A stretch of DNA of 64,000 nucleotides from assembly GCA_946811185.2 (NCBI GenBank), contig OX328096.1, positions 49,614,252 to 49,678,251 of the forward strand. Reading direction: 5' to 3'. Positions 11,632-23,904 of this stretch are shown piece by piece (the stretch's first letter is position 1; each line of letters starts with the position of its first letter). The translations under genes and the position numbers were made by a program. Under the pieces are notes generated by a model. That model was not told the DNA's origin. It made no database searches and saw only the letters and a program-made list of their open reading frames with translations. The stretch comes from Hippopus hippopus. Taxonomy: Eukaryota; Mollusca; Bivalvia; Cardiida; Cardiidae.

Positions 11632-11835
11632 TTAAGCTTTAGCCAAACAGCAAATGTTTAGACCTGTCCAAATTGAAAGCATTTGTTGACAATTCATGAA
11701 GCTCAAGTACATGTAGTGGGAAATGACACTGAAAAGACAGAAAACATTTCGGGAAAGAAGAAAATGCTGGATACCAGCATTTTCTCCTTTCCACACAATG
11801 TTTTCCAAAGCCTTCTTTTTCAAAGTCATTAACAG
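11632..11835 (+). mobile_element. TTAA-MITE, ends worn
   Basis: Long arm from TTTAGCCAAACAGCAAATG, readable core, right end lost after TCATTAACAG. Confidence 0.75.
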
Positions 11836-11979
11836 TAAAAGACTGAAGAAAAAATTACATATGGACTGAGTTTTAAAAACCCGAAATAATAATTAATTTG
11901 CAATTGAATATTAAATTGCTGTCTAGGTAACTTTTAAATAATCAATCATTACAAATAAATAATTTCTAGGGTTTTTTTT

Positions 11980-12207
11980 TTAAACTCTTTACCAGACTAT
12001 AAAATTTTTTAATCATCCATACCAAAAGCATTTGCAGATGACACATAAAATGGTGCTCAAATGATAGAATTTGCATTGAAAAGGACAAAGCATTACGGAA
12101 AAAGGAGAAAAAGCAAATTTACCAGCATTTTCTCCTTTTCTCACAAAGTTTTCAAAAGTCTTTTAAATCTGGGTTCTTAAACCTAGGATTGTTTGGTACA
12201 AGGTTAA
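11980..12207 (+). mobile_element. TTAA-MITE, full length
   Basis: Shares TTAA 12204-12207 with the next copy in the same orientation. Confidence 0.87.
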
Positions 12208-12428
12208 CACTTTACCAAAGGACAAAAAAATGGACTGGACCAAATTGAAAGCATTTGCAGACGACAAATTGAATGTAGCTAAAATGATGATGTCTGCTAT
12301 GGGGTAGAAAACATTGCGGAAAAAGGACAACATGCTGAATACCAGCATTTTCTCCTTTTCTTACAATATTTTCAAAAGCCTTCTTCCCTAGGGTTGTTAA
12401 AACTTGGGACTGTGTGGTAAAGGGTTAA
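12204..12428 (+). mobile_element. TTAA-MITE, full length, joined
   Basis: TTAACACTTTACCAAAGGAC to TGTGTGGTAAAGGGTTAA. Confidence 0.9.
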
Positions 12429-12619
12429 AAATTTACTGTGACAGACAAATTTTTTTCATCTTGCGGAGGTCCACATTTGAAAATACCATTGCGATCTAAT
12501 TCTCCATTTTTCACCATGATTTGGTGTGTTTTCTTAAATCATTAACCTCTAGTTATAAAGCATCAGTGTAGATCAGACTTCACATTATGTGCAGTCAGAG
12601 TTTCATCTAATCAACAACA

Positions 12620-12872
12620 TTAATCCTTTACTAGAAAACAAAATTTTAGCTTTGTCCAAATTGAAAGCATTTTGTAGACGACAATTTTAATGTGGCTCAA
12701 ATAGTGCAATTTTTCTTTGATAGGGTAGAAAACATTGTGGAAATAGTAGAAAATGCTGGTTTCCAGCATTTTCTCCTTTTCACACAATGTTTTCAAAAGG
12801 CTTCTTTCCCTAGGTTGTTAAAAGTTGACATTGTGAGGTCGTTAAAAGTTGGCATTGTGGGTAAAGGGTTAA
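12620..12872 (+). mobile_element. TTAA-MITE with duplicated right end
   Basis: About 24 bp near the right end is tandemly repeated (GTTAAAAGTTGACATTGTG, then GTTAAAAGTTGGCATTGTG). Confidence 0.85.
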
Positions 12873-12894
12873 GATTACACTCAGATCTATAGTG

Positions 12895-13095
12895 TTAACT
12901 CCTTCCAAAAACAGAAAATCCCTTGCTTGTAAAATGTTGAAGAAGAAAGTTTTTAAAGCATTTATGGAAAAGGAAAAAAAAACTTGCAACTAGCATTTTC
13001 TCCTTCTCTCATGATGTCTTCTACACTTTCAAAGACAAATCCTTTTCTTTGAGCCACACCGGATTTATCATCTGTAATGCTTTGATTATGTTTAT
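12895..13095 (-). mobile_element. TTAA-MITE, degraded
   Basis: TTAACTCCTTCCAAAAACAG; core diverged (AACTTGCAACTAGC). Confidence 0.6.
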
Positions 13096-13104
13096 CTCTT
13101 CATG

Positions 13105-13324
13105 AAACTACAAATTTTTATTAGTCTTTATCCAAAGAGAGAGCACTTGCAGACAACAATTAAAATATGGCTGAAAGATGGGATTTGTCACTAAAAGGGG
13201 ATAAAAAACATTGTTAGAAATGGACAAGATGCTGGTTCCCAGCATTCCTCCTTTTCCCACAATATTTTCAAAAGCGTACTTTCCAAAGGCTGTTGAAACT
13301 CAGGATTGTGTTGTAGAGGGTTAA
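13105..13324 (+). mobile_element. TTAA-MITE, left end lost
   Basis: Core AGATGCTGGTTCCCAGCATTC; right end TTGTAGAGGGTTAA. Confidence 0.65.
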
Positions 13325-14089
13325 AATTATGTCATCTGGTAAGGAGTTTAACCTGAAACTTGGTTTATACAAAAGAAAATTTCTGGGTATACATATTCAC
13401 TGACATGCAAGCAGTAACCCTTTCCTGTCTGCGTGTGTTTATGAAATAATTCCATATTGTGGACATCAAAAACAAAGAAAAACATAAAGCAACAAATAAT
13501 AATACAGAATGATGTTCAGATAACCAAGGAAACGTATGAAAATGAGAAAAATTGCTTATATGAGCAATTCCTCCAATTTGTCATGTTGTTTCCAAAATAG
13601 ATATATTGCAATGGTTCAAAATGAATCAATCAGAAAGGATTAGGTACAAATACATTTAAAGCAAAGCAATTAGTGAAGCAGTTTAATCGCAAGGAGACTA
13701 AAAATTAAGGGAGGTTTGCACTATCAACTACATACATGTGAGTAAATTCTGTAACAAAGCAATACTTCCAAATAATGCAAGGACACCTAAAATTTCTGGC
13801 AGCATAATATATATGTTATTTTATAAAAGCATTAAATTAGAACAGACAGGTGATTGAGCTTACATATGTATGATATGTAGAAGTTATGATGTTTTAAAAA
13901 CCCCGATTCAATCAGCAATATCTGAACGATTCAGTAGCATACAAATGGCTTCTTCTTTGTCACAGTAATAGCTCAAATTGAAAAAAAATTCTTACACTTT
14001 TAAGAAGATCAGCAAGAGATAGACAGAAAACATAAATACAGAATATCTTCGTATATGTCATTTACACTTTCATTTAAACGTAAGAATCT
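13325..14089. other. TCF intron without recognised repeats
   Basis: AT-rich, no splice-bounded open frame or known element recognised. Confidence 0.55.
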
Positions 14090-14316
14090 TTAACTCTTTG
14101 CCAGAGGACAAGAGTTAAGACTAGTCCAAACTGAAAGGATTGGCCAACGACAGATCAAATGTCAATCAATTGATAGAACTGGTCATGGAAAACTTAGAGG
14201 ACATTGTGGAAGGGAAAAAATGCTGGTAACCAGCATTTTCTCATTTCCACACAGCGTGTTCAGATGCTTTATTCTTTAGAGTCATTAAAACATGTGATTG
14301 CTTGGAAACAAGTTAA
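14090..14316 (+). mobile_element. TTAA-MITE, full length
   Basis: TTAACTCTTTGCCAGAGGAC to GCTTGGAAACAAGTTAA. Confidence 0.82.
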
Positions 14317-14327
14317 AAACTCAAAGG

Positions 14328-14538
14328 AGAGATTTTAGACTTGTCCAAACTGAAAACACTTAGACAACAAACAAGATGTGTCTCTGATGTTTGGCTTTGT
14401 TGACGATAAGTCAGAAAGCACTGCACGGGAAAAGTAGGAAATCCTGCTTACAAGCATTCTCTCCTTTTCCAGACAATTTTTCAAAATCCTTCTTTGTAAA
14501 GGTAAAAAAAAACATTGCATTGTCTGTCAAAATGTTAA
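14328..14538 (+). mobile_element. TTAA-MITE, left end lost
   Basis: From ATTTTAGACTTGTCCAAAC; right end mutated (CTGTCAAAATGTTAA). Confidence 0.62.
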
Positions 14539-14599
14539 AGAGACTTTTTTTTTTTTTCTTATTTAACACAAGTGAAGAGATGTAGACCTTGTTCATCAT

Positions 14600-14828
14600 T
14601 TAACCCTTTACCACACAATACCGAGATTTCGTGACCCTGAAAAAGAGGCCTTTTGAAAACAATGTAAAAAAAAGAGAAAATGCTGGTAACCAGCATTTTC
14701 TCTCTTTCCCACACGTTTTCAAGCCTTCCAAATGTAAATTTCTCAATTTTTGAGTCACATCAGTTCTGTCATCTGCAAATGCTTTGAATTTAGACAAATC
14801 TACATTTTGCTGCATGGTAGAGGGTTTA
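14600..14828 (-). mobile_element. TTAA-MITE, 229 bp
   Basis: Core arms AAGAGAAAATG and CATTTTCTCTC share one paired change; right TTAA mutated to TTAT. Confidence 0.9.
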
Positions 14829-15161
14829 TCTCAACTGTACCTGAACAATGAATTCCATAAGATCACTTATAAATTTTTGATACATGCTTGTCATCTTGAA
14901 ATAAGATGATCAGAATACTCAATATAATAGTCAGGGCAATCAATAATACACAGTAAAAAAAAAACTGTTTCAAGGATTCCTTTTCTATAATTCACCTGTC
15001 CATTCTATTTCCATCAAGCAAAAAAAAAAGACTACAATTATCATATTAGCTACAATTATTAAATAAAAGACATGGCAAGTGGTAGAAGCAGCAGATAAAG
15101 CGTTTACATATTGCCACGATTCAACATGCGGCAAATATTTACAAAAATGATGCTGTTATAC

Positions 15162-15225
15162 CTTGCTACTGCCATCTAATTTAATTGGCTTAATATCTAA
15201 GTTTTGATCACTAGATTGCTCCGTC
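15162..15225 (-). CDS. TCF: candidate alternative TCF exon, 64 nt, shifts frame of last exon
   Basis: Unannotated candidate inside the 9.9-kb intron between the C-clamp exon and the terminal exon. It has an acceptor ending CTTGATTACAG and a donor AAG|GTATAAC. Its first base completes the split Arg codon left by the C-clamp exon, and 21 open codons follow, including DIKPIKLDG. It ends in phase 0 whereas the terminal exon is normally entered in phase 2. Inclusion would therefore make the terminal exon read six codons (EEEKMH) and stop at TAG 9091-9093. That isoform would lose the fourth C-clamp Cys and the long tail. Frame-switching alternative tails are known in vertebrate TCF7 and TCF7L2. The splice signals are moderate and there is no transcript evidence here. 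Confidence 0.42.
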
Positions 15226-15533
15226 CTGTAATCAAGAAAAGTATTATTACATTCATATCATCATAAAGAAATATATCATGTACTTCTGTACTCAACAAAA
15301 ATCATGTCTATCATGAGAGAAACTATTGTCAACCAGTTTGAATTTCATTCATTCTACCCAATGCTCTTAATACTGTGATGCAATGCATACAGTAAGAAAG
15401 AAATTAAAAGATTGTCTTTACAAGAAATGCATACGAATTTCTTACTCTGAAATCCACTCATTACAAAACCTGGATCTCGCATGTGGAAAAGAAGGATGTT
15501 ACAAAGAAAGGAAATATTAACATTTAATTCTTT

Positions 15534-15756
15534 ACCAAACAACAAAATTTTTGACTAGTGCAAGTTGAAACCTTATATGGTCTACATACTAAAAGTGGCT
15601 CAAAAAATAGATTTGGATTTGTCTTTGGAAGGGTAAAAAATATTGTTGGAAAAGAAGAAAATGCTAGTTACCAGCATTTTCTTCTTTTCCCAAAATGTTT
15701 TCGAAAGCCTTTTTTCTGAGGGTTGTTAAAACTCGAAACGTGTGGTAAAAGGTTAC
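15534..15756 (+). mobile_element. TTAA-MITE, full length
   Basis: Core variant GAAG with matching CTTC; lies 309 bp from the candidate alternative exon. Confidence 0.87.
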
Positions 15757-15940
15757 AGGCCAAGCAATACCTTATTTGCTTTTGCAGACTGAGTAGATCC
15801 ATGAGATAACCATATACAAAATGTGTGATCTGATTATGGATCTATATAGCCACTTTGCTTAGTCCACATACTTTTGCCAAGAATATTACTGAAGTTGCCA
15901 TAATGTGTATTTTTCTTAATGTCTGAAAATTTTCATGTTG

Positions 15941-16167
15941 TTAAACCCTTTACCAAACAATCCCTGGTTTTAACAACCATAAAAAGAAAGTGTTTGAAAA
16001 CATTTTCTGGAAAAAAAAGAAAATGCTGTCAACCAGCATTTCCTCCTGTTCCCACAAGGTTTTCTTCCCTTTCAAAGACAAGAAAATAACACAATTTTTG
16101 AGTAACATTTTGTCCTCTGCAAATGCTTTCAAATGGTATAATAATTTTGTCATCTAGTATAGGGTTA
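15941..16167 (-). mobile_element. TTAA-MITE, full length
   Basis: TTAAACCCTTTACCAAACAATC to CTAGTATAGGGTTAT. Confidence 0.85.
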
Positions 16168-16567
16168 TTCAGTACTCTATATTTTAAAGTTTGACCTGTA
16201 CCCATAGAGTATTCGATCTGTTTTTGCTCAGTAATATTTATGTTCGGCAAGGAGAAAGGAAGAGTGATACTGTGATAGTTACATTGTTAATAAGTAATTT
16301 GTCATTTTGTTACCAAGGAAAAGCCCTTGCACACCCCACCTCCAAACAGAATACATGTCATACAGAAATAGTCATAGCCTGATAGAGAAAGCCTATCTTA
16401 CACTGTAATAGCTTGATAGAGAAAACCTATCTTATACGGTAAATGCTTGGGTATGAAAAACTTTTAATTTGTTTTTTATGTAACCATTCAAAAATGCAAA
16501 TATGAACTTAGATCATTTACACCTTTCAAGTATTGTGTTTCTAATTGAAACATATCAAAGCCAAACA

Positions 16568-16781
16568 TTAACCCACTGCCAAAAGACAAAGTTTATACTC
16601 ATTCAAATTCAAAGCATTTGCAGACGACAAACTATACATGATTCAAATGTTTTCTGTGATTGAGCAGAAAACACTGTGGGAAAGGAGAAAATGCTGTTGC
16701 CAGTATTTTCTCCTTATCCTACAATGTTTTCAAAGGCCTTCCTCCCCATTAAAACTCAGGATTGTGTGGTAAAAGGTTTAA
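16568..16781 (+). mobile_element. TTAA-MITE, shortened
   Basis: TTAACCCACTGCCAAAAGAC to TGTGTGGTAAAAGGTTTAA; small deletions in the core and right arm. Confidence 0.82.
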
Positions 16782-17435
16782 CAATAGAGTGCTAAACAAA
16801 TGTTCCGATACTCTCTTGCTCTGAAATAAAAATTCATAATACTGAAAATTCAACTATATTTGGATGGAGATTAGACAGGGTAAATAGAAGATATGACTGC
16901 TCAAAACAGCCTGATCTTGATCCACATTGTCAGCAACAGCTACTTAGCAACAGCTCAGCTCTGAAGGGTGTAAAACAGCTTTCCTGTTCAACTATACCTG
17001 CAGATGCTAGGTGTGGATTACGCTTGACACCCCATTTGGGAATTCAACAATTATGGAAATAAGTTGACAGAATACTCATCTCAAATTATTAGTGATATGC
17101 AAATTTGATACCATGGTAACAACACATTAGATAATTTTATCCCTTGCTTCATGGTCACATATTTTAGTGTCATCTTCATTTCATGAACAAAACAAATTGA
17201 AATTATTCAGAGAATGCTGATGTTTATGTATGTAGTTGGGTGAGAAAAAAAAATGTCTATGCAAAATTCTGGGGTCTTCACAAAATTTGCCAAAAAGGTG
17301 GCTGCAAAAAATAGGAGTATATGGTAATTGGTTGGTTTTATCAGCTAGAATGGAGTTTGACACCCCAACCCTTTTCTTACAGTGTTTGGGTCATATCATG
17401 GCAATATCTCACTTGTTCTGCCTTCCTTGGATATG

Positions 17436-17545
17436 ACAGTGCTAGGCTGGAGGCCTGCAGTGACCTGCCCGAGGACACATTCATGGGACAGCCTTGCCAG
17501 CAGAGAGTAAACCAGGGTTTCATCAGAACGATTTGAAATGTTGGA
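17436..17545 (-). repeat. SINE-like fragment, family S-B
   Basis: Contains AGTGCTAGGCTGGAGGCCTG and CTGCCCGAGGACACA, shared with 36738-36880 and, inverted, with 51771-51944. The box B region (CAGGGTTTCATC) is weak. Confidence 0.45.
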
Positions 17546-17615
17546 AATAGAAGTTTTGTTTGACACATCCATATCCTTTAGCATTTTGTTTTTTAGCAAT
17601 ACAGCATAATAGTTA

Positions 17616-17763
17616 CTCTCAAAACAAGACAATTTTAGAATTACTGAAAGCATTTACATACTACATATAAAATGTGGCTCAAATGATAGAAATTTTCTGT
17701 GAAAGGAAAGGAGATATTGTGGGAAAGAGATATCTAAAATTTTGTTGTTTGGTAATGGGTTAA
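17616..17763. mobile_element. TTAA-MITE hybrid with two long arms
   Basis: Left half is a long arm to the core. The right half is an inverted long-arm end (CTAAAATTTTGTTGTTTGGTA) instead of the short arm. Confidence 0.6.
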
Positions 17764-18149
17764 AGCCCATCTATGACACTAAAGAGAGAGTATCGATGTA
17801 TGACATTTATGTGTAAAATGCAGATGGTGAAATAATTTCCATAAATGCAAAATGCCACTTAAAACAAATGACTCTGAAGTGAAAAACTTCCCGGTTTTCA
17901 AACCCTCCTAACAAATACTAAAACCCTAGGGGCTTAAAAATGGATATCAGAGAGCTGAAACAATTCAAGCTTAATTGTTTGTAAAGACCTCATCCATTGC
18001 ATTGTATCAAAACAGTTTCCTTCCCTAATGTCTATTTTATCTCTCTTTTATCTCTTTATTTTCTAAACCCTTTACCATACCCATCAGAACTAACGCTGCT
18101 TTTGCACATAGTGTGGATCAAGACCAGGTCCCCTATTCATCAACAATGC

Positions 18150-18374
18150 GTAACTCTTTACCACACAACATTTTAGACATTTTCTAAATTGAAAGCATTT
18201 TGCAGACGACAATATAAATGGGGCTAAAAAAAAATTTATTTCAGGAAGGATAGAAAACAATGTGGGAAAAGGAGAAAATACTGGTTACCAGCATTTTCTC
18301 CTTTTCCCACAACGTTTTCAAAAGGCTTCTTCCTAAGGGTCATTAAAACTTGGGATTGTGTGGTAAAGAACTAT
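18150..18374 (+). mobile_element. TTAA-MITE, full length
   Basis: Perfect core; both TTAA mutated (GTAA, ACTA). A broken start of another copy (CCCTTTACCATACCCATC) lies at 18067. Confidence 0.87.
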
Positions 18375-19031
18375 GTCTCAAGAATTTTCTTTCATTTCAA
18401 CATAAGGTGATTTCTGATAGGCTAAACCGAATGGTTTTTAAAACAGATTCAGAAATTATGCTTCTATCTCAATCTAGAATAAGACTAAGAATTCAATTTA
18501 GAATGGTTGATGAATATGGCCTCAGACGACACAGTATGGTCTTGGACCATTTGTTATTAATTTTGGCATATTCTTACAGAATTCAGTCTTACAGTGGGAC
18601 ATGGGCAAAATTAGGGGCAGTTGCAGATGGCAGAATGTGCAGTGTAATCTTGGGTCCAGTCGAGCCTGTACAACAAATATCTCTTATGTGTTTCGGTGGA
18701 TTGTAGTTTCAGCAATTTGACAGATGTCTGACCATGAAAGTGCTAAACTGCCCTACTTCTGTCTTTCTTGCCAACAGGAAAGGACATGAAAAAGGATGTA
18801 AAAAGGTGCAAGTACTTTCTTTTATTTTAAGTAATATTTCTTTTAATTATGCAAATCAAAGGAGCTGCCCAAAAATTTACATTCAAATTCCCTATCAATT
18901 TGGAAAACCAGAACCAAGTATTAGAAGTTTTCCATGTTAAGAAGAGAGAAGTAAACAAGGGAACCTGTATGTTGCAAAACAATGGGAAACAGACCTTCTA
19001 CCTGGTGATGAAATGTAATAAAGTTACTTAC

Positions 19032-19110
19032 CGACAGGGTTTGCACCAATTTTTCTGTTGATCCATGCCATACCTTGCTCGACATTTCTTGGAATTACTA
19101 GTGCATTCTC
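19032..19110 (-). CDS. TCF: TCF/LEF exon: first part of C-clamp
   Basis: A 79-nt exon bounded by CTGCAG| and TCG|GTAAGTAAC. It completes a split Gly codon and reads [14 protein letters not shown], then [12 protein letters not shown]. This is the C-clamp, which binds zinc and DNA helper sites; three of its Cys are here and the fourth is in the next exon. The close match to the KKCRARFG...NWCGPCRRKKKC consensus of known TCF E-tails makes the call secure. Phase agrees with both neighbours. A candidate alternative exon at 15162-15225 could follow it instead of the terminal exon. Confidence 0.96.
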
Positions 19111-19559
19111 CTGCAGCGAGAGAAAACATTAAAATATCATTCATTCTGTTGTTTTTCAATATACATAAATTTTCCCCCCAATAGCATTTTTATTTGGTTT
19201 GTTATGCTGCATAAATATCATGTCAAGTATTTAACTTACCACATTTTCAAAAATCATCAAAAACAAGAAGAAACTAGGTGTATCAGATCAAAAAGGACTG
19301 CATTTAAGAAGAATTTGGTTTATCTTGACTTATAATTAATATTTTTCATAAAAGGCAGGAATAGCTTTACTAAAGCGATCTTAACTAATCTTTGTCTGCT
19401 TACTTTTATACCAGAAAAAACAAGAGATTCTTGAAAAAAATCAATAAAATACTAAATATATAACAGTACAAGCAGATCTCGAAATATTTCTTAGGGAAAG
19501 GAATAAGGTAAGACAATATCAAAGGTTTTTTTCACACTTAAAAAATTGAAAGTAATTAC

Positions 19560-19787
19560 AATTTGGCTTTACCAGATATTATCAAAGTCTTAAAATGGCC
19601 AAATTAAAAGCATCTGCAGACAATAAACATATCTGAAGTGATAAAATTTGTCTTTGACAAGATAGAAAACAGTGTGGGAAAAGGAGGAAATTCTAGTTAC
19701 CAGCATTTACTCCTTTTCCAATATTGTTATCAAAAACCTTCTGCTTTAGGGTCACTGAAAACACAGGACTGCATTGTCTAGGTTTAA
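19560..19787 (+). mobile_element. TTAA-MITE, worn ends
   Basis: Ends 450 bp upstream of the C-clamp exon; core has several changes. Confidence 0.7.
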
Positions 19788-20262
19788 CCAGCATATCCCA
19801 TAAAAGGCACAAATGAGGAAACAAATTTGAGTGTAAACTGCTCAATTACTTAAATGTTGTAATTAAAAGTGCAGACAAAAACAATTTAATTAATGTCACA
19901 CAACTCATTTAACGAAAATTGTGTTTTTTTATTCCTTAATTAGTTCCAAGTTAAGATATCAAAAAGCATAAAGTAAACTTTCCTTTCTCTTTGTAACATA
20001 TTCAGTGACCAATAAGACTAATTAGTGACATTATCATCTAGTCTAGACCCAATTATACTGTCACATACTACAACAAAACAATTTGCAGGAACCAATGGTA
20101 TATTAAAAATATGAGGACCATATTGTGGGAAAACATGTTATTTCTTGTGAAAAGCAATTGCTCCTCCCTACACAATGTTTTCAGAAGCCATCTACCCTAG
20201 AGATATAAAATGTCACACTTTATTGGAGCAAAAAGCATGTGTTGTGACTATGTGTCATAGCA

Positions 20263-20486
20263 TTAATTCTTAACCAAACAACAAAATTTTGGTCCAGGCA
20301 AAATAAAACGCATTTGCAGATGACAAATGTAGCTCAAATAATGATTTCTGTCTGTGATAGGGTAGAAAATATTGTTGGAAAAGAAGAAAATGCTGGTCAC
20401 CAGCATTTTCTTCTTTTCCCACAATGTTTTCAAAAGCTGTCTTCTTCAAGGTTGTCAAAACTCAGGATTTTAAGGTAAAATGTTAA
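20263..20486 (+). mobile_element. TTAA-MITE, full length
   Basis: Core AAAGAAGAAAATGCTGGT C ACCAGCATTTTCTTCTTT, with a paired change; TTAA 20483-20486 shared with the next. Confidence 0.88.
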
Positions 20487-20645
20487 CCATTTACCGAACA
20501 ATCCCTCATTTAAATGACAGAAAGGAAGACAGCTTTAGAAAATATCACGACAAACAGAGAAAACGCTGGCATAAAAGACAAACATCACAATTTCAGTGAC
20601 CTTTGATTTGTCATCTGCAAATTATTTGAAAATGGATGCTACTAC
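20483..20645 (-). mobile_element. TTAA-MITE, deleted
   Basis: Starts TTAACCATTTACCGAACAATC; the right half of the core and the end are missing. Confidence 0.55.
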
Positions 20646-21484
20646 AACTTGGAAGCAGTTATGTTAGCACAGAATAACAAAATGTGGAACATGTTACCGC
20701 CAGCAGTGCCAAACAAACTAGGAATACTGCATCCTTATCATGATAGACCCAGTTCAAGCTACAATATTAGAATTTTGCACAAAATTGTGGATAGTGTAGA
20801 TTCTAGATCAGATTGTACATCTCATACATTGTGATCTTAATCTATACTATCAACAACAGCAAATAATACTGTCAAAGGCATCTTAAAGGGTGAAAACACT
20901 TGGATATAAGAACAACACACAATACAGCATGCAAAGTAAAGATTTAAAATTTATCAAGTTCAAAATTGGTGTCTGCATTCACCATCATTTTCTGCTTAAT
21001 TCAAACTCTGAAAGTTAAAGACTAACCCTCTATATGGCAGACATTTCATTTCAACCAATCAGAGAATTAGTCATGGAATTATGAATTGGAATTCTACTCA
21101 GAAGTGCATCTGAACATGCTCCCCTCCCACCCATCTCCCTTGAAATTGCATTTTCAAATTTCTTAAATGAAAGAATATTGTTATTTGTCCAGACTGAAAC
21201 AGCTTACTGGTAAATTCTAAAATCGAAGTAATTCAATCAAAACTTCATCCAAAACTTTCCATTACTTGCAGTTTTTGAAGTTTTTTTTTTGGCAAGTTTG
21301 TTATATTTCTACTATACAATCTAACTGACCATAAGTTTGTAGCAGAGAACTTAGAAAATATCCATGTAAATATGGGTAATCAATAAGGATTATGGTTTGT
21401 AATACATGAACACATACAACAATAATCACTGCAAATGCAGAAATTCCTCAATGCATGCAATTTTTTCAGTCTCTCACAATCTGT

Positions 21485-21728
21485 TTAACTCTTCACACCA
21501 TAATCTCAAGTCTTAACAGCCTTGAGGAAGAAGGAGTAAGAAAACATTCAGGGGAAAGAAGAAAATACTGGTTACCAGCATTTTCTCCTGTTCCAACAAT
21601 GTTTTCTACTCTTTCATAGACAAATTTCATCATTTGATCCACATTTAATTTATCATCTGCATATGTTTTGGATTTTGGAGGAGTGGTCTACTACAAGAGG
21701 CAAAAAATTCATTGTTTGCAGGGGATAA
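21485..21728 (-). mobile_element. TTAA-MITE, right end degraded
   Basis: TTAACTCTTCACACCATAATC; core with one arm altered. Ends 237 nt from the HMG exon donor. Confidence 0.65.
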
Positions 21729-21964
21729 TGAGATAATCCTTAGATTGCTACAAAGAATAAATACTGGAGAGTGTCATGCTATGATCATACAGCACATTCT
21801 GGTCAGTCTGATCTCAGATCTGCACTATCAACAAAAGCACTTACAGCTGACCTTGGCCTACTAAGGATTCCAGATACAATAAATTGATACATAAAGAAGA
21901 AGAAATTAGTAGTTTGAAGCAGGATTTTAATGCATGCATGCATGTTTTGTCTGTCTATATTTAC

Positions 21965-22175
21965 CAAAGGCTGGATTGTTGACAAATCTTTCTTCGGGTC
22001 CCATACCTTTATCAGGTTGTCCTAACATATCTAACTTTTTTCTCTTTTTCTTTTTTGTATGTGTTGCGTAATTATCACGGGCGCTCCAACCAGGATATAA
22101 CTGTAAATGTAACTCTTTCTCTTTCCTCGCCATTTCATAATATTTGGCTTGTTCGGCTCGGTCCAGTGAATGCCA
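21965..22175 (-). CDS. TCF: TCF/LEF exon: second half of HMG box and basic tail
   Basis: A 211-nt exon with a clean TTTTTCAG acceptor and a G|GTAAATA donor. It starts in phase 0 with [20 protein letters not shown] and continues through [14 protein letters not shown], helices 2-3 of the HMG box that bends DNA at CCTTTGWW sites. A Lys/Arg run KKKKRKK follows, the usual nuclear-localisation and minor-groove basic tail. A four-residue spacer ATHT sits between SARDNY and the basic run, where vertebrate proteins have one Gly. Comparable short spacers occur in other invertebrate TCFs, so it is not treated as damage. The remainder, through [14 protein letters not shown], is a linker to the C-clamp. 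The intron before Trp is at a position typical of TCF/LEF genes. Confidence 0.97.
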
Positions 22176-22456
22176 CTGAAAAAGAAAATCAACAATAAAA
22201 AGTGAAGGGAAAAAAAACTGAAGGAGGGGCAATTTCACTTTTTTCATTGATGGATTTTAAAGATTTTAAAGATTTACATGGAAGTTTGGGACTTGAAGTG
22301 ATGTCTCTGTAATTCATCAGCATTAAATTACCTTGTGTGCATTCATAGAAATGACATTGTGTCTTGTAGAGCAAAGTTTGGGATCCCTGATGAAAAATCA
22401 TATGCATAGTACAGCATACTACAGAATATTTTCAGAAGCCTCTGACCTTATGGGGG

Positions 22457-22689
22457 TTAAATCTTTATGGAATGACCAAATTTTAGACGACCAAATTCAA
22501 AGCATATGCAGACGACCAAAAACAAAAACCCTGACTCAATAATTGAAATCTGTTTTCAGAAGAGTAGAAATCATTGTGGGTAAAAGAGAAAATGCTGGCT
22601 ACCACCGTTTTCTCCATTTCCAACAATGCTTACAAAAGGATTTTTCTTCAGAAACGTTTAAAACCTGTGACTGTGTGGTAAAGAGTTAT
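22457..22689 (+). mobile_element. TTAA-MITE, full length, altered core
   Basis: Core reads GCTGGCTACCACCG; right flank TTAT. Confidence 0.76.
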
Positions 22690-22951
22690 TACAGTGAACT
22701 GTTTAGGACAGGGCTAGGTAATTACTGTATAAGCCATGTTCAGACTTATCAAAACCTATTGCAAATTACAGATAGGACAAATACATGAAGAAAAGGGAAA
22801 AATATTATTTAAATTGAATGGACAACAATGTGGAAAAAGAGCAGTTGCTTACTATGAGCAAATGTTCCTTTTCCTACAACGCTTTGGAAGTTTTTACTGT
22901 AGGGGCATAGAAAGTCAAGTTTTGTGTAGTCATGAGTTGAATTACTTTATT

Positions 22952-23180
22952 TTAACCCTTTACCACACAATGACGCCTTTTGACGCCCCTAAAAAAGAGG
23001 CCTTTTGAAAACATTGTAGGAAAAGGAGAAAATGCTGGTAACCAGCATTTTCTCCTTTTCCCACAAAGTTTTCTATCCTATCAAAGGAAAGTTGCGTCAT
23101 TTGAGCCACTATGAAATTGTTGTCTGCAAATGCTTTCAATTTGGATAGGTCTTAAATTTTGCCGTGTGGTAAAGGGTTAA
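22952..23180 (-). mobile_element. TTAA-MITE, intact, young subfamily
   Basis: Perfect 13-bp ends CCCTTTACCACAC / GTGTGGTAAAGGG. Shares diagnostic internal sequence (AATGACGCCTTTT, GTTGCGTCATTTGAGCC) with 30568-30796. Confidence 0.96.
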
Positions 23181-23904
23181 CTAGTCCAATTTTCCTGCAG
23201 TAGGAGAGTTAATCTGCAGCTCTGTTTAAAACATAAAATAAATCCTGTGAAAAAAAAATTCAAGGAAAACAGAGAAAGCTGGAAATGACAGCTTTATTTA
23301 TCAGAGCATCAAGCTTTTTTTGTAAAATTAATTGCAATAGAAAATTAAAAATTTAAGACACCACATGTATAGGTTTCCAATATGCTTGCAAAAGTAATCT
23401 AATTTCCGAGCGTAAGACTATAAAAATTGAACTCATCCCCTGAAACAAAAAAATGTGTATACATGCTTTAAATTTTTCATACAGAAGTCATTTCTTTTTT
23501 TCCTTCCCCTACAAACAAAGTGGCAAAAAAAGCATATGTCTGTTACACAGAATTGCTTCTTTTACCACAACATTTTCAAAAACTTCTGATGCAAAGGCAT
23601 GAAAATTTCGAACTTGTGCAACAGCAGCTTCAAGCATTCACCTATGTTAACAGTCAAAGAATCAGAGTTCAGACCAAAGTGCTCCATGCACAACTTCAAT
23701 TGCATTTAGGGACAGAGTTGATTAAGGTTGGAAAGCACAGGAAGTGCACTACTGACATTGTCATCTTAAGATTGACATTTTCCAATGATACCAGAGATAT
23801 TCAGAGCTCAAAAGCCTATGAACTGAGAAACCTTAGTCTTTTTTCACATACTGAAAAATGTCCATTCCTGTCATGGGGTGCCATGCAGATTCATTCTTTA
23901 TCAG

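Noticed and set aside
9319..13324. Regularly spaced palindromic repeats as a CRISPR or integron-type array
   Set aside because: Repeat units are 229-bp elements in mixed orientation with TTAA borders, in a spliced metazoan gene; spacing is irregular.
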